Shown here: one piece after another, positions 1 through 8,508 of the stretch
Numbering within the stretch: the first letter of the stretch is position 1
How the letters are laid out: each line of letters begins with the position of its first letter
Assembly (NCBI RefSeq): GCF_000686705.1
Contig: NZ_KK366004.1
Location: 186,001 to 250,000 of the forward strand
Reading direction: 5' to 3'
Source of the DNA: Clostridium hydrogeniformans DSM 21757
GTDB taxonomy: Bacteria; Bacillota; Clostridia; Clostridiales; Clostridiaceae
Length of the DNA: 64,000 nucleotides
Position numbers and translations under genes: made by a program
Notes under the pieces: generated by a model
Databases searched by the model: none
Told to the model about the DNA's origin: nothing
The model's input: only the letters and a program-made list of their open reading frames with translations

Positions 1-153
1 GAAGAGCTAGAGTAAAGAGGTTAAGTTTCTAATCATGAAAATTTTCATAAATTAGATATATTAAATAAATCGGAAATTCATGTAGTTGCATACTCAGGAA
101 TTGGTACAAAGTTACAAATGAAAATAATTAAAATTAAAAAAGATGACACATAG
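1..153 (+). pseudogene. 3' end of an unidentified gene, apparently frame-broken
   Basis: An open frame from about base 25 to the TAG at 151-153 reads as plausible protein (it contains HVVAYSGIGTKLQ) and ends inside a strong intrinsic terminator, as a real gene end would. Upstream, the same frame has stops at 13 and 22, while another frame is open from base 3 to 29, so the gene would need a frameshift near base 25 to continue leftward. The window edge cuts it off. The family is not recognised. It could instead be chance. Confidence 0.3.
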
Positions 154-167
154 ATGTCATCTTTTTT
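136..167 (+). terminator. Rho-independent terminator
   Basis: A perfect 7-bp stem GATGACA (142-148) / TGTCATC (155-161) with a 6-base loop, an A-run before it and six T after it. It overlaps the stop codon of the partial reading frame at the left edge. Confidence 0.8.
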
Positions 168-634
168 AATATACAATATATAAGAAAGGATGTGTTCAAT
201 AGGTTTCTATGAAAAATAAAGTGAAAGTTATGGAGAATAATATATATTTTTCTAAGTTTAATTGAACTTTAAGAGGTATAAATTTCAAATAAGCTACATA
301 GTGTAATAACTTTATACATAGGCAAAACTTCATAGGCAATGATTTGTGTATTGAAAAAAGGAATATATGTATATAGAGATAAATGTTATAATATTCAACA
401 TTATTCAGTAGACGTTGAAAATATGGTGCTTGAATGCGTTGAACTAGTATATCAGCTTTGTTGGATTGAAGGATGTATAACTTAATATTGGAAGACAAAT
501 AGCAAAGATAATAAATATACTAGATGAATATGAATTACTTTGCTAGACATGAATTGTAACAGCCCCATTTATTTGGAGTTTGAAGTTAACAAAGGTTATA
601 TCTAAGTAGCTAAAATCTTAGATATAACCTTTAA
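168..634. other. intergenic region, no supported gene
   Basis: About 470 bases with no gene I can support. A 100-residue minus-strand frame (196-498) has neither a ribosome binding site nor a protein-like composition. A short plus-strand stretch around 400-483 reads like decayed coding sequence but matches nothing I recognise. Confidence 0.4.
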
Positions 635-982
635 TTATTTATTAAGAAAGTTTTTCTGATAATTTTTTCCCCAGTATAATATCTCCATAATTATATTTTC
701 CATAGACTTACCAAGGTCAGTAAGTTCATACTCAACCCTAGGAGGAACCTCTGCATATACGGTTCTTTTAACTATACCATCACTTTCAAGTTCCCTTAAT
801 TGTAAGGTTAACATTCTCTGAGTAATATTAGGGAGTTTACGTCTTAGTTCGTTAAATCTCTTCTTGCCACTTAAAAGATGATATAAAATTACCCCTTTCC
901 ATTTACCACCGATTATGTTTAGTGTAGTTTCTACTGGACAGTTATAGCATAAGAGTTCTTCATTACAATTAGATGATTTCAC
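635..982 (-). CDS. HxlR-family winged-helix transcriptional regulator
   Basis: 115 residues, normal for the HxlR/DUF24 family. The N-terminus carries cysteines at 6, 12 and 15, followed by the family signature [16 protein letters not shown]. The winged helix continues through [18 protein letters not shown] and the basic wing near ELTDLG. HxlR proteins are dimeric DNA-binding regulators, and some (YodB, HypR) sense quinones, aldehydes or oxidants through an N-terminal cysteine. The start is GTG at 982 with GGAGG seven bases upstream. It is divergent from a nitroreductase gene, a common HxlR pairing, and a 13-bp inverted repeat lies between them, so autoregulation and control of the nitroreductase are likely. 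The inducer is unknown. Confidence 0.9.
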   Translation of the reverse strand: MKSSNCNEELLCYNCPVETTLNIIGGKWKGVILYHLLSGKKRFNELRRKLPNITQRMLTLQLRELESDGIVKRTVYAEVPPRVEYELTDLGKSMENIIMEILYWGKNYQKNFLNK

Positions 983-1082
983 ATTTAGGCCTCCATTCTA
1001 TGTTAAACCTATATATTGTACTAATTTATATTTAAGTTAATTACAATAATAAGTTAGATCTATAATACAAGTACTATAAAAA

Positions 1083-1113
1083 TATACTTAGTATATATTT
1101 TATACTAAGTATA
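1083..1113. promoter_or_regulatory. candidate HxlR operator (13-bp perfect inverted repeat)
   Basis: TATACTTAGTATA at 1083-1095 is the exact reverse complement of the sequence at 1101-1113, with a 5-base spacer. It sits between the divergent HxlR regulator and nitroreductase genes, about 100 bases from the regulator start and 225 from the nitroreductase. The symmetry is seen directly. Binding by the HxlR protein is inferred from position and family habit. Confidence 0.55.
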
Positions 1114-1338
1114 ATAATTAATAGTATATATAAAAAATGTGCATACTTCAAGAATTTATATTTTTGTTTTAATATTATAAATAACAGTAGAAAACATATA
1201 AATAGAATTTAATAATTTAAGTTTCCTATTCTTAATATTTTTATAGTTTAATAAATATAAAAGTTATATTAAGAACATAAATATATTAAGGGTGTAGCTA
1301 AATTAAAGAATAAGAAAAAAATAGAAAGGTGGATTACT

Positions 1339-2004
1339 TTGATAAATAATAAAGATGAAATATTAAAAGCTTATAATTTTCGTCATGCTTGTAAGGAGTT
1401 TAACGGAAATGAGATACCTAAGGAGGATTTTGAATTTATTTTAGAAACAGGAAGACTTTCTCCAAGTTCTTTTGGGTTTGAACCATGGCAATTTATTGTA
1501 GTACAAAACAAGGAATTAAGAGAAAAGATAAAGGAATATTCTTGGGGAGGAGAAAAGCAAATTCCTACATCAAGCCATTTTGTAATTATATTAGGTAGAA
1601 AGAAAAAGCATATGCTTTATGATTCAAAGTATATAAATGATTTTATGAGAGAGGTTCAAGAATTACCAGATGAAGTAAGGGACATGAAAAGAGGATTCTA
1701 TAAAGCTTTCCAAGAAAAAGACTTTAATTTATTAGAAGGAGAAAGAGCTATTTTTGACTGGGCATGTAAGCAGACATATATAGCTTTAGGAAATATGATG
1801 ACATCAGCAGCAGAAATAGGAATAGACTCTTGCCCGATAGAAGGCTTTAATATGGAGAAACTAGATGAACTTCTAGAGAGAGAAGGAATAATGTCTAGAG
1901 ATGACTTTGGAGTTTCTGTTATGGTTGCTTTTGGATATAGAAAAAAAGATCCTAGAGGAAAGACTAGACAAAATTTAAATGATATTGTCACTTATATAGA
2001 ATAG
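1339..2004 (+). CDS. nitroreductase family protein (FMN-dependent NAD(P)H oxidoreductase)
   Basis: 221 residues, the usual length. The N-terminal FRHACKEFNG and the SPSSFGFEPWQFIVV segment (about residues 42-57) form the classic FMN-binding start of the nitroreductase fold. The C-terminal SVMVAFGYRKKDPRGKTRQ supplies the basic FMN-phosphate contact. Family members reduce nitro-aromatics, quinones or similar electrophiles with NAD(P)H; the physiological substrate cannot be read from sequence. The start is TTG at 1339 with AAAGGTGG upstream. It lies divergent to an HxlR regulator, which suggests induction by an electrophile. A hairpin follows the gene. Confidence 0.92.
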   Translation: MINNKDEILKAYNFRHACKEFNGNEIPKEDFEFILETGRLSPSSFGFEPWQFIVVQNKELREKIKEYSWGGEKQIPTSSHFVIILGRKKKHMLYDSKYINDFMREVQELPDEVRDMKRGFYKAFQEKDFNLLEGERAIFDWACKQTYIALGNMMTSAAEIGIDSCPIEGFNMEKLDELLEREGIMSRDDFGVSVMVAFGYRKKDPRGKTRQNLNDIVTYIE

Positions 2005-2068
2005 CTTAATAAAAACTAAATCTTATTAAATATATAGGTACTATTGTGTATAATAAATAATTTTAGAA

Positions 2069-2106
2069 ATAGGGAATGAGAAACTTTAAGTTTTTCACTC
2101 CCTATT
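2069..2106 (+). terminator. hairpin terminator after the nitroreductase gene
   Basis: ATAGGGAATGAGAAACTT (2069-2086) pairs with the segment ending at 2106 (CACTCCCTAT), with wobbles and one bulge. The following T-run is weak. Confidence 0.55.
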
Positions 2107-2229
2107 GCTAGTTTCTATTATATAATAATGTTCATATATAAATTAGAAACTATATTATAATAAGATATTAAAATAAACATAATATAGTTGATTTTAAGAG
2201 ATACATCATAAATTATGTTAGATTAATTA

Positions 2230-2445
2230 TTAGAATAAAAAGTCTATTACAGTTATCATAAGATTTGAGAATGAAGAAAAAGCAAACAATAATATAAATA
2301 TAAGTATTAATAGGATTAAGAGAAAAACAATCTTTCGATTAACAGAGGTTGAATTATTTTTTATATATTTATTTAGTATATATGTTGTAATTATAGTTAG
2401 TAGTAAGAATATACTTGGAACAAGGATTATATTTCTTACATGCAT
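2230..2445 (-). CDS. small two-helix membrane protein
   Basis: 71 residues with two hydrophobic segments: about residues 5-25 (IILVPSIFLLLTIITTYIL) and 42-70. A short basic, polar linker (KYIKNNSTSVNRK) lies between them. The start ATG at 2445 is preceded by a clear AGGAGG seven bases upstream, which is the main reason to accept it. The family is not recognised and no function is assigned. The next gene upstream on the same strand is the DUF2691-like protein, 55 bases away. Confidence 0.65.
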   Translation of the reverse strand: MHVRNIILVPSIFLLLTIITTYILNKYIKNNSTSVNRKIVFLLILLILIFILLFAFSSFSNLMITVIDFLF

Positions 2446-2500
2446 TAATACTTCCTCCTAATTAAAAATAATATAATAAAACATTATAGTTAATAATAAT

Positions 2501-2962
2501 CTAAAAAGCCCTCATATAGGTTCTTATATTACTTTCGGTTATATAGCCTAGAGAAGAATAATTCTGCTTTAAACCATTATTATATAGTTCTTTAATCATA
2601 TTTTTATCCTTACAGTATATATCTACATAACTACAGTCAGATATAAATAGCATTATCTCACAGGAACTATTTAAAAAATCTTCATAGGTATCAATAGTTT
2701 TAGTTTCACATCCAATAGGAAAGGCCTTTAAATCCATAAATATAATGTAACAGATATTACTCTTTATAAATTCATAAAGTTCATCTCCTAGAACCATATC
2801 CTTATTAAATATAGCTACATCCTCTAAGTCATCATTAGAACTCTTATATATTTCTACATCTTCTCCTATGCCCCAATTATAATTTTTTATATTTATAGGT
2901 TTAAGAACATGATGCATAAGGTTACCGTGTTCATTAGGAATTTCAAATCTAACTCCCAGCAT
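2501..2962 (-). CDS. DUF2691-like hypothetical protein
   Basis: 153 residues, soluble and acidic, with no signal peptide or membrane segment. The beginning LGVRFEIPNEHGNL followed by LKPINIKNYNWGIGED resembles the DUF2691 family of Firmicutes, whose function is unknown. GAGGT lies upstream of the ATG at 2962. It may be transcribed together with the small membrane protein downstream. The family call is from memory of the N-terminal pattern and is moderately sure. Confidence 0.7.
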   Translation of the reverse strand: MLGVRFEIPNEHGNLMHHVLKPINIKNYNWGIGEDVEIYKSSNDDLEDVAIFNKDMVLGDELYEFIKSNICYIIFMDLKAFPIGCETKTIDTYEDFLNSSCEIMLFISDCSYVDIYCKDKNMIKELYNNGLKQNYSSLGYITESNIRTYMRAF

Positions 2963-3137
2963 TAATAAATACCTCGCTTTAAATATAAATTATTCCAATT
3001 ATAACATATATTTCGTCATAGCAATATAAGAAAGCTACTATAAATAGTACATAAGGCTAAGTAGGAGTATATGCAGCTATTTAACTTGTTCTTTAGTACA
3101 CAGTGTAATATTTGATTGGGTTATTCATGGACCAAGA

Positions 3138-3173
3138 AAAAAGATAAGGGAGGTTTAATTAACTCCCTTATCT
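3138..3173 (-). terminator. terminator of the amino acid ABC transporter operon
   Basis: An 11-bp stem, AGATAAGGGAG (3142-3152) with CTCCCTTATCT (3163-3173). Read on the minus strand it is followed by a T-run (3141 downward), placed just after the stop of the substrate-binding protein gene. Confidence 0.8.
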
Positions 3174-3195
3174 TAATTTACTAATAAATATTAGA

Positions 3196-4071
3196 TTATT
3201 TCCACTTACCACCTTCAACTATAACGCTATTTGGATCTTTTACGTTAGTACCAAAGGATTCTTTTAAATATTCATCATATAGTTTTCCAAGGAACTTTTC
3301 TCCGCCTAAGGTTTCTAATTCCTTGTTAACCCAATCAAGAAGCTCAGTATTTCCTTTTTTAACAGCTGGAGCTATTGGTGAAGGTTCTTCAAGTTGTGAA
3401 TCTACCACATGATAGCCAGGGTTCTTTTTAGCTATATCAAATAATAATAGATTATCATTAACATAAGCGACTCCACGACCATCCTTTAGAGCTTGGAAAG
3501 ATTCAGTAACACTTTCAAACTTTAATAATTCTATGTCAGGATGTTTTTTAGTGAAGAATATATCTGCAGTTGTTCCTTTTGTTATTATAACCTTTTTACC
3601 TTTTAAATCATCTATAGATTTAATATTACTATTATCAGGAGCCATAATTTGTATAGCTACCTTAACTATAGGGTTGGTAAAATCAACTACATTTTTTCTT
3701 TCATCTGTTACAGTCATGTTTGCCATTATAAGATCTACCTTGTCTGATTGAAGGAATGGTATTCTACTTGCAGGCTCTACTGGAACAAATTCTATTTTAG
3801 ATTCATCTCCTAACATATCCTTTGCAAAACGCTTAGATAAGGCTATTTCAAAACCAGCGTTTTTCCCATCTTTATCTACATATCCAAAAGGAGGCTTGTC
3901 TGTAAACACTCCAATAGTTATTTTTCCTTTTTCTTTAATTTTCTTTATTACAGCTGAATCATTGCTATCAGTAGTAGAAGTAGTATTAGCTTCCTTTGTT
4001 TTATTTCCGCAACCAACTAAAGCTACTCCAACTAAAGATATTGCTAATATTGCTTTTAATGTTTTTTTCAT
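3196..4071 (-). CDS. polar amino acid ABC transporter, substrate-binding lipoprotein
   Basis: 291 residues. A signal peptide ends in the lipobox LVGC with the lipidated cysteine at 21. A family-3 solute-binding domain follows (SBP_bac_3), opening GKITIGVFTDKPPFGYVD and including GFEIALSKRFAKDML and DLIMANMTVTDERKNVVDFTNP, the ligand-pocket segment typical of glutamate/aspartate/cysteine-type binders. It is the last gene of a minus-strand permease-permease-ATPase-binding protein operon. An 80-base gap with a hairpin separates it from the ATPase gene, which could let the binding protein mRNA outlast the rest. GAAAGGAAGGG precedes the ATG. The exact amino acid cannot be decided. Confidence 0.92.
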   Translation of the reverse strand: MKKTLKAILAISLVGVALVGCGNKTKEANTTSTTDSNDSAVIKKIKEKGKITIGVFTDKPPFGYVDKDGKNAGFEIALSKRFAKDMLGDESKIEFVPVEPASRIPFLQSDKVDLIMANMTVTDERKNVVDFTNPIVKVAIQIMAPDNSNIKSIDDLKGKKVIITKGTTADIFFTKKHPDIELLKFESVTESFQALKDGRGVAYVNDNLLLFDIAKKNPGYHVVDSQLEEPSPIAPAVKKGNTELLDWVNKELETLGGEKFLGKLYDEYLKESFGTNVKDPNSVIVEGGKWK

Positions 4072-4129
4072 TTTGTTCCCTTCCTTTCATAATATGGGTG
4101 TAGGTGCTTTTTTACTAAGCATTTAGAAG

Positions 4130-4151
4130 GGTTCATAATATGTTATGAACC
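4130..4151 (-). other. intercistronic hairpin between ATPase and binding-protein genes
   Basis: A perfect 9-bp stem, GGTTCATAA (4130-4138) with TTATGAACC (4143-4151), touches the stop codon of the ATPase gene. It has no T-run, so it is more likely an mRNA-stabilising or processing hairpin than a full terminator. Confidence 0.5.
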
Positions 4152-4894
4152 TAACCTACAGTTAAAAATTGACTTAAGAACTTTTTAGCCCTTTCACTTT
4201 TTGGATTATTAAAGAATTCATCAGGTGAAGCCACCTCACATACCTCCCCATTATCCATAAATACTATTTTATCTGCCACAGCCTTAGCAAATCCCATTTC
4301 ATGGGTTACTATAACCATGGTCATACCTTCCTTTGCAAGACCTAAAATTACCTCTAAAACCTCTTTGACCATTTCAGGGTCAAGGGCTGCAGTAACTTCA
4401 TCAAAGAGTATAATTTCTGGATTCATACAAAGGGATCTTACAATGGCTATTCTTTGTTTTTGGCCTCCAGATAGTTCCCTTGGATAGGAATTTTTTCTTT
4501 CATATAGATTAACTCTTTTAAGGAGAGCATCTGCTTGAACCATAACTTCCTCTTTAGATCTCTTCTGAGCCTTCATAGGGCCAAGAAGTATGTTATCTAT
4601 GATTTTCATATGAGGAAAAAGTTCGTAGCTTTGAAAAACCATACCAATACTTTGGCGAACTTCTTGCCAGTTTACATCTTTTCCACCTAAGGATTTACCT
4701 TTAAAGTTTATTTCACCTCCTTGAATTTCTTCTAAGCCATTTATAGATCTTAAAAGGGTACTTTTACCACAGCCACTAGGACCAAGGATAACTATTACTT
4801 CCCCTTTATTAACATTTAAATTAATTCCTTTTAACACATGATGATTTTTAAAAGATTTTTTTATATCTTTCAATTCTAATAATAGTTCACTCAT
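4151..4894 (-). CDS. polar amino acid ABC transporter, ATP-binding protein (GlnQ-type)
   Basis: 247 residues, typical for GlnQ/HisP-type ATPases. Walker A GPSGCGKST is at 38-46, the Q-loop glutamine at about 88, signature LSGGQKQR at 141-148, Walker B IILFDE at 161-166 followed by VTAALDPEM, and the switch histidine in VTHEMGFA near 198. It energises import with the two adjacent permeases. The start ATG at 4894 follows AAAGGTG. It lies 28 bases after the second permease gene. Confidence 0.95.
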   Translation of the reverse strand: MSELLLELKDIKKSFKNHHVLKGINLNVNKGEVIVILGPSGCGKSTLLRSINGLEEIQGGEINFKGKSLGGKDVNWQEVRQSIGMVFQSYELFPHMKIIDNILLGPMKAQKRSKEEVMVQADALLKRVNLYERKNSYPRELSGGQKQRIAIVRSLCMNPEIILFDEVTAALDPEMVKEVLEVILGLAKEGMTMVIVTHEMGFAKAVADKIVFMDNGEVCEVASPDEFFNNPKSERAKKFLSQFLTVG

Positions 4895-4922
4895 GAAATA
4901 TCACCTTTCAATGTTTTATTAG

Positions 4923-5582
4923 TTAAGAGTCACATAGTTTTTTCTCTAAGTTTCTAGAGAAAACAGAAAGAGGATAACATAGGAGAAAATATATAATAAA
5001 TAAACAAGTATATATTATAAGTGCTTCCTTAGTTCTTTCGATAATTTGTTGTCCAACTTTTATAACTTCAGTTACTCCAATTAAAACTGCAAGAGAAGTA
5101 GTTTTAATTATTCTTGTGTATACATTTATTGTAGAAGGAATCATCCTTCTTAAACCTTGAGGAATGATAACATATCTATAAAGATCATAATTACTCAGAC
5201 CTAAGGCTTTTCCGGATTCAATTTGAATTTTAGGTATGGATTCAAGAGCCCCACGTACAACTTCACCAACCTCAGTTATTCCCCAAAGGGTAAATATAAG
5301 AGTTGAAGCAAAGGTATTTGAAATACTTATATTAAAGGCTATAGGTAGTCCAAAGAAGGCAAGAAATAACCACACTATAATAGGAATTACCCTGAATAAT
5401 TCTATATAAAACCTAGAAATAAATATTATAAACTTATTTTTAGAAGTCCTTATTATTCCAAATAAAAGACCAAATATAGTACTAAGGATAATGGAATAAA
5501 TAGCGATTTCTAAGGTTTTTAGTAATCCTCTAAAAAGTAGAGGTAAGGATTCAATTACTAGATTAATTGCCGTATTGTCCAC
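4923..5582 (-). CDS. polar amino acid ABC transporter, permease (second)
   Basis: 219 residues with about five hydrophobic helices. It has the His/Glu/Gln permease pattern, including GKALGLSNYDLYRYVIIPQGLRRMIP (about 143-168), the EAA-loop equivalent that contacts the ATPase, then KTTSLAVLIGVTEVIKVGQQI. The start is GTG at 5582 with AGGAGG seven bases upstream, inside the end of the preceding permease gene (20-base overlap). That implies translational coupling and a heterodimeric channel. Confidence 0.92.
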   Translation of the reverse strand: MDNTAINLVIESLPLLFRGLLKTLEIAIYSIILSTIFGLLFGIIRTSKNKFIIFISRFYIELFRVIPIIVWLFLAFFGLPIAFNISISNTFASTLIFTLWGITEVGEVVRGALESIPKIQIESGKALGLSNYDLYRYVIIPQGLRRMIPSTINVYTRIIKTTSLAVLIGVTEVIKVGQQIIERTKEALIIYTCLFIIYFLLCYPLSVFSRNLEKKLCDS

Positions 5583-6228
5583 ACTTCATCCTCCTTTCTA
5601 CTAAAGTCAGAATTAAGGATAATGGCAAGAATATGATTACATAAGATAATGTTAATAATATTAATGCCTCAGCAGTTTTATAGTCTATGGCTATAAGACT
5701 AGTGGTTGCATATAAAAGTTCATGGACAGCTATTGCAGAAACAACAGAGGTTTCCTTAAGTAGAAATATTCCATTAGCTATTAATGCAGGGATAGATATA
5801 GTGATAGCCTGAGGAACTATAACATATCTTAAAATTTGAACTCTACTTAATCCTATAGAGAGTCCAGCCTCAACTTGTCCATTAGAAACAGCTTCCATTC
5901 CAGACCTAAAGGTTTCTGTAATATAGCTTCCCCCTAAGAAGGTAAGACCTATTACAGCAGTAGAAAAGCTACTGAGTTTTATACCTAAAGTAGGTAGGGC
6001 AAAATATAGGAAGAATAATTGAACAAGTAAAGGTGTATTCCTTGAAAGTTCCACATATATTCTTACCACAAAAGATAAGGTTTTTAACTTAAAAAAGTAT
6101 ATACAGTTATTTATAACCCCAACTAATAAAGAAAAAAATATGCCAAGAAAAGCAATTTGTAGGGTTATAATAGCCGATTTAACAAATAAGGGAATATGGT
6201 CCCTCATATAAAGAAGATCAATTTCCAT
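5563..6228 (-). CDS. polar amino acid ABC transporter, permease (first)
   Basis: 221 residues from the ATG at 6228. The longer reading from the ATG at 6234 would leave only one base after GAGAGG, so the second ATG, seven bases behind it, is preferred. It is a multi-helix permease with the family's cytoplasmic loop EAGLSIGLSRVQILRYVIVPQ and the KETSVVSAIAVHELLYATTS segment. It is the first gene of the operon. A hairpin lies about 90 bases upstream (6319-6361). Confidence 0.9.
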   Translation of the reverse strand: MEIDLLYMRDHIPLFVKSAIITLQIAFLGIFFSLLVGVINNCIYFFKLKTLSFVVRIYVELSRNTPLLVQLFFLYFALPTLGIKLSSFSTAVIGLTFLGGSYITETFRSGMEAVSNGQVEAGLSIGLSRVQILRYVIVPQAITISIPALIANGIFLLKETSVVSAIAVHELLYATTSLIAIDYKTAEALILLTLSYVIIFLPLSLILTLVERRMKCGQYGN

Positions 6229-6234
6229 AATCAT

Positions 6235-7153
6235 ACCTCTCTAAAAAATTTAATTATGACTAGTCAAGTTTATGTATTATATGTAAACATTAAATTTAAT
6301 ATTTTAAACTAAATTATAGAGGAGGAATAAAATTCTAAATGGCAAGAGCTAAATCCTCCTCATAACCAATATATAGGGAAAAATATTTTATGCTAGTTTA
6401 TTATCCAAATTATTTAAGTAATAAATTAAGAGAGAAATTAATTCCGAGTAAATAAATCGGATAACTGGTATTTAGATAATATTGTAATTGAATAGAAAAA
6501 ATATTGCAAGGGTGTTAGATGGGAAAATTATATTTAAAGGGTTAAGCCTTTAAATAATATGGGGTTATAAATGAAAATGAAATGCTGATGAAAATGAGAT
6601 TCATTTTTATAATTAATTATAAAATTCAGTTAGAATTTATACAAAGAATTTAGACTTGATTATTAAGGGGTTTATATAATGGTGAATTTATAACATATTT
6701 TAAATTGTAAATGTATACTTTTAATAATTTTTATTTAAATGTTAATTATAATAATAAAGTGTAAATCATGTGTAATAATTATTAATTAATTATAGATTTA
6801 AATAAGTTATTTTTTATAAAAATAATAACCATAGAAAAATAAGAAATTACTAAAAAATACATCATATATTATTAAAATTATAAAGGTTATAGATTAAATT
6901 AATAGAAAGTATAAAAAATATAAATTATAATAATTTTTGCATGTTTTTAATATTAACATAGGATAAATATTTGAAATAAGAAAAATTCATATATTAAGAG
7001 AAAGATTATAAAATATAAGTTGTTAAATATGGAATTAGATTTTAACTACAATAAATTTATGCTATTATATTATGAAGTTATTGTAAGATATAAACATTAA
7101 TAGAAAAAATAAATATTTAAAGTATAGAGAGAAAAAGAAAAGGGGGAGTATAA
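6235..7153. other. very AT-rich intergenic region with two hairpins
   Basis: Over 900 bases without a supported gene, dominated by A and T. An 8-bp inverted repeat GAGGAGGA (6319-6326) / TCCTCCTC (6354-6361) lies in the presumed leader of the amino acid transporter operon. AAAATGA (6591-6597) / TCATTTT (6601-6607) is a short palindrome of operator or hairpin type. No T-box, riboswitch core or conserved promoter pair could be recognised. Confidence 0.5.
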
Positions 7154-7708
7154 GTGGAAGAAAATAATAAAGTTTTTCCTGAAATAGAAACAGAAAGGCT
7201 ATTATTAAGACAACTTACCTTTATAGACTTAAAAGACTTATATGAAATTTTTTCTAAAGAGGATATTATGAAATATTATGGAATGTTTCCCTTAAAGGAA
7301 CTGGAGGGAGTGGAAAAGTTAATTTCAGGATTTAATAAGGGCTTTGAAGATAACATGAGCATAAGGTGGGGGATTGAACTAAAGTCTACAAAAAAGATTA
7401 TAGGAACTCTTGGGTATCATAATTTTAACCATAGATTTTTAAGAGCTGAAATGGGATATGAATTATCAAATAATTATTGGAATCATGGATATATGAAAGA
7501 AGCTATAAGTTCAATAATAGATTTTGGATTTAAGTCTATGAATTTAAATAGAATAGAAGCATTAGTGTATCCTGAGAATGTTTCCTCTAGAAATCTTCTT
7601 AAAAATTTAAAGTTTAAGGAGGAAGGTATACTTAGGGAATATGCTTACTTTAGGGAAAAATATGAGGATTTAGTAATGTATTCTTTACTAAAAAGAGAAA
7701 TATTATAA
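7154..7708 (+). CDS. GNAT family N-acetyltransferase (RimJ/RimL type)
   Basis: 184 residues. The N-terminal ETERLLLRQLTFIDLKDLYEIF is the RimJ/RimL-type opening. The acetyl-CoA region AEMGYELSNNYWNHGYMKEAI (about 107-127) and the closing NVSSRNLLKNLKFKEEGILREY complete the fold. It probably acetylates an amino group on a protein or small molecule; the target is unknown. The start is GTG at 7154 behind AGGGGGAG. It stands alone after a long AT-rich gap and is followed by a copy of a dispersed intergenic repeat. Confidence 0.88.
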   Translation: MEENNKVFPEIETERLLLRQLTFIDLKDLYEIFSKEDIMKYYGMFPLKELEGVEKLISGFNKGFEDNMSIRWGIELKSTKKIIGTLGYHNFNHRFLRAEMGYELSNNYWNHGYMKEAISSIIDFGFKSMNLNRIEALVYPENVSSRNLLKNLKFKEEGILREYAYFREKYEDLVMYSLLKREIL

Positions 7709-7724
7709 AGATATTAAAATTATA

Positions 7725-7824
7725 GGGTTTTAAGTTTTAAAATTGATTTATACCTCTACCTAAGGTTAGATAAATAAATGAAATTTTTAAATGGATAAGT
7801 TAAGTAACCCTATAAGTTTTATAA
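7725..7824 (+). repeat. dispersed intergenic repeat, copy A
   Basis: About 100 bases resembling 10628-10740 and the reverse complement of 60316-60420. The shared blocks, in order, are GGGTNTTAAGTTTTAA, then AATTTATAC.TCT, then CTAA(A)G..AGATAAAT, TATTTTTAA, AAGTTAAG and CTATA. This copy is the most diverged. All three lie just after a gene and outside coding sequence. Confidence 0.6.
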
Positions 7825-7980
7825 TCATGTTTCTTATATATAGGGATATAATTAAGTTTACTGTAGATGAATTTATTAATATTTATGAAATATTAGTTAG
7901 GAAAAAAGGTTTAAAGAAAAATATATGAAATTATTATAAATATAAACTTAAGCCTACATTATAAATTAGGGGGGAAGCTT

Positions 7981-8508
7981 ATGAGGCTATTTCATGTAAG
8001 TGAAGAAAGTAACATTGAAGTTTTTAAGCCACGGATACCTTCTAGAGAAGACATGGATAAGAGTAAAGGGTTGGTATGGGCAATTAATGATGAGTGTCTT
8101 CCAAACTTTTTAACTCCAAGGGATTGCCCAAGAGTTACATACCATATTTCTGAGAAGACTTCTAGAGAAGATAGACTTAGGTACTTTTCTTCAAAGGACT
8201 GCAATCATGTGGTGGTAATAGAAAATAAATGGTTTAACATAATGAAGAATACTACCCTTTATTTATATGAGTTTAATCCATTAAATTTTTATCTTCAAGA
8301 TAAGGTAGCTGGATATTATGTAAGTGAAAGTGATGAGACTCCTATAAATAAACTTATAGTGGATGATTTATTTTCTGAATTATTTAAGAGGAATATAGAG
8401 GTAAGGTTAGTAGATAATCTTTGGAACTTATGTGATGAAATACAAGATACAACTTTAAACTGGTCCATGTGTAGTATGGGAAATGCCAAGGATAGAGGAG
8501 TGGTTTAG
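7981..8508 (+). CDS. DUF6886-like hypothetical protein, coupled to a radical SAM gene
   Basis: 175 residues, soluble, with no membrane segment. It starts MRLFHVSEESNIEVFKPRIP and holds a conserved-looking core LVWAINDECLPNFLTPRDCPRVTYH (about 31-55), which I associate with the uncharacterised DUF6886 family. The opening resembles small proteins that grip a nucleotide or ADP-ribose-like ligand, but that is speculation. The stop TAG is immediately followed by the ATG of the radical SAM gene, so the two are translationally coupled. The RBS is GGGGGAAG before the ATG. Confidence 0.75.
   Translation: MRLFHVSEESNIEVFKPRIPSREDMDKSKGLVWAINDECLPNFLTPRDCPRVTYHISEKTSREDRLRYFSSKDCNHVVVIENKWFNIMKNTTLYLYEFNPLNFYLQDKVAGYYVSESDETPINKLIVDDLFSELFKRNIEVRLVDNLWNLCDEIQDTTLNWSMCSMGNAKDRGVV

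Noticed and set aside
196-498. 100-residue minus-strand open frame
   Set aside because: No ribosome binding site, composition of translated AT-rich non-coding DNA, and no recognisable motif.
6304-6345. 13-codon leader peptide (TTG start) before the amino acid transporter operon
   Set aside because: It arises from the GAGGAGGA/TCCTCCTC palindrome, which creates a similar short frame on the other strand. It has no amino acid run that would sense starvation and no terminator follows.
6235-6420. T-box leader for the amino acid transporter
   Set aside because: The T-box consensus (AGGGTGGNACCGCG) is absent on either strand.
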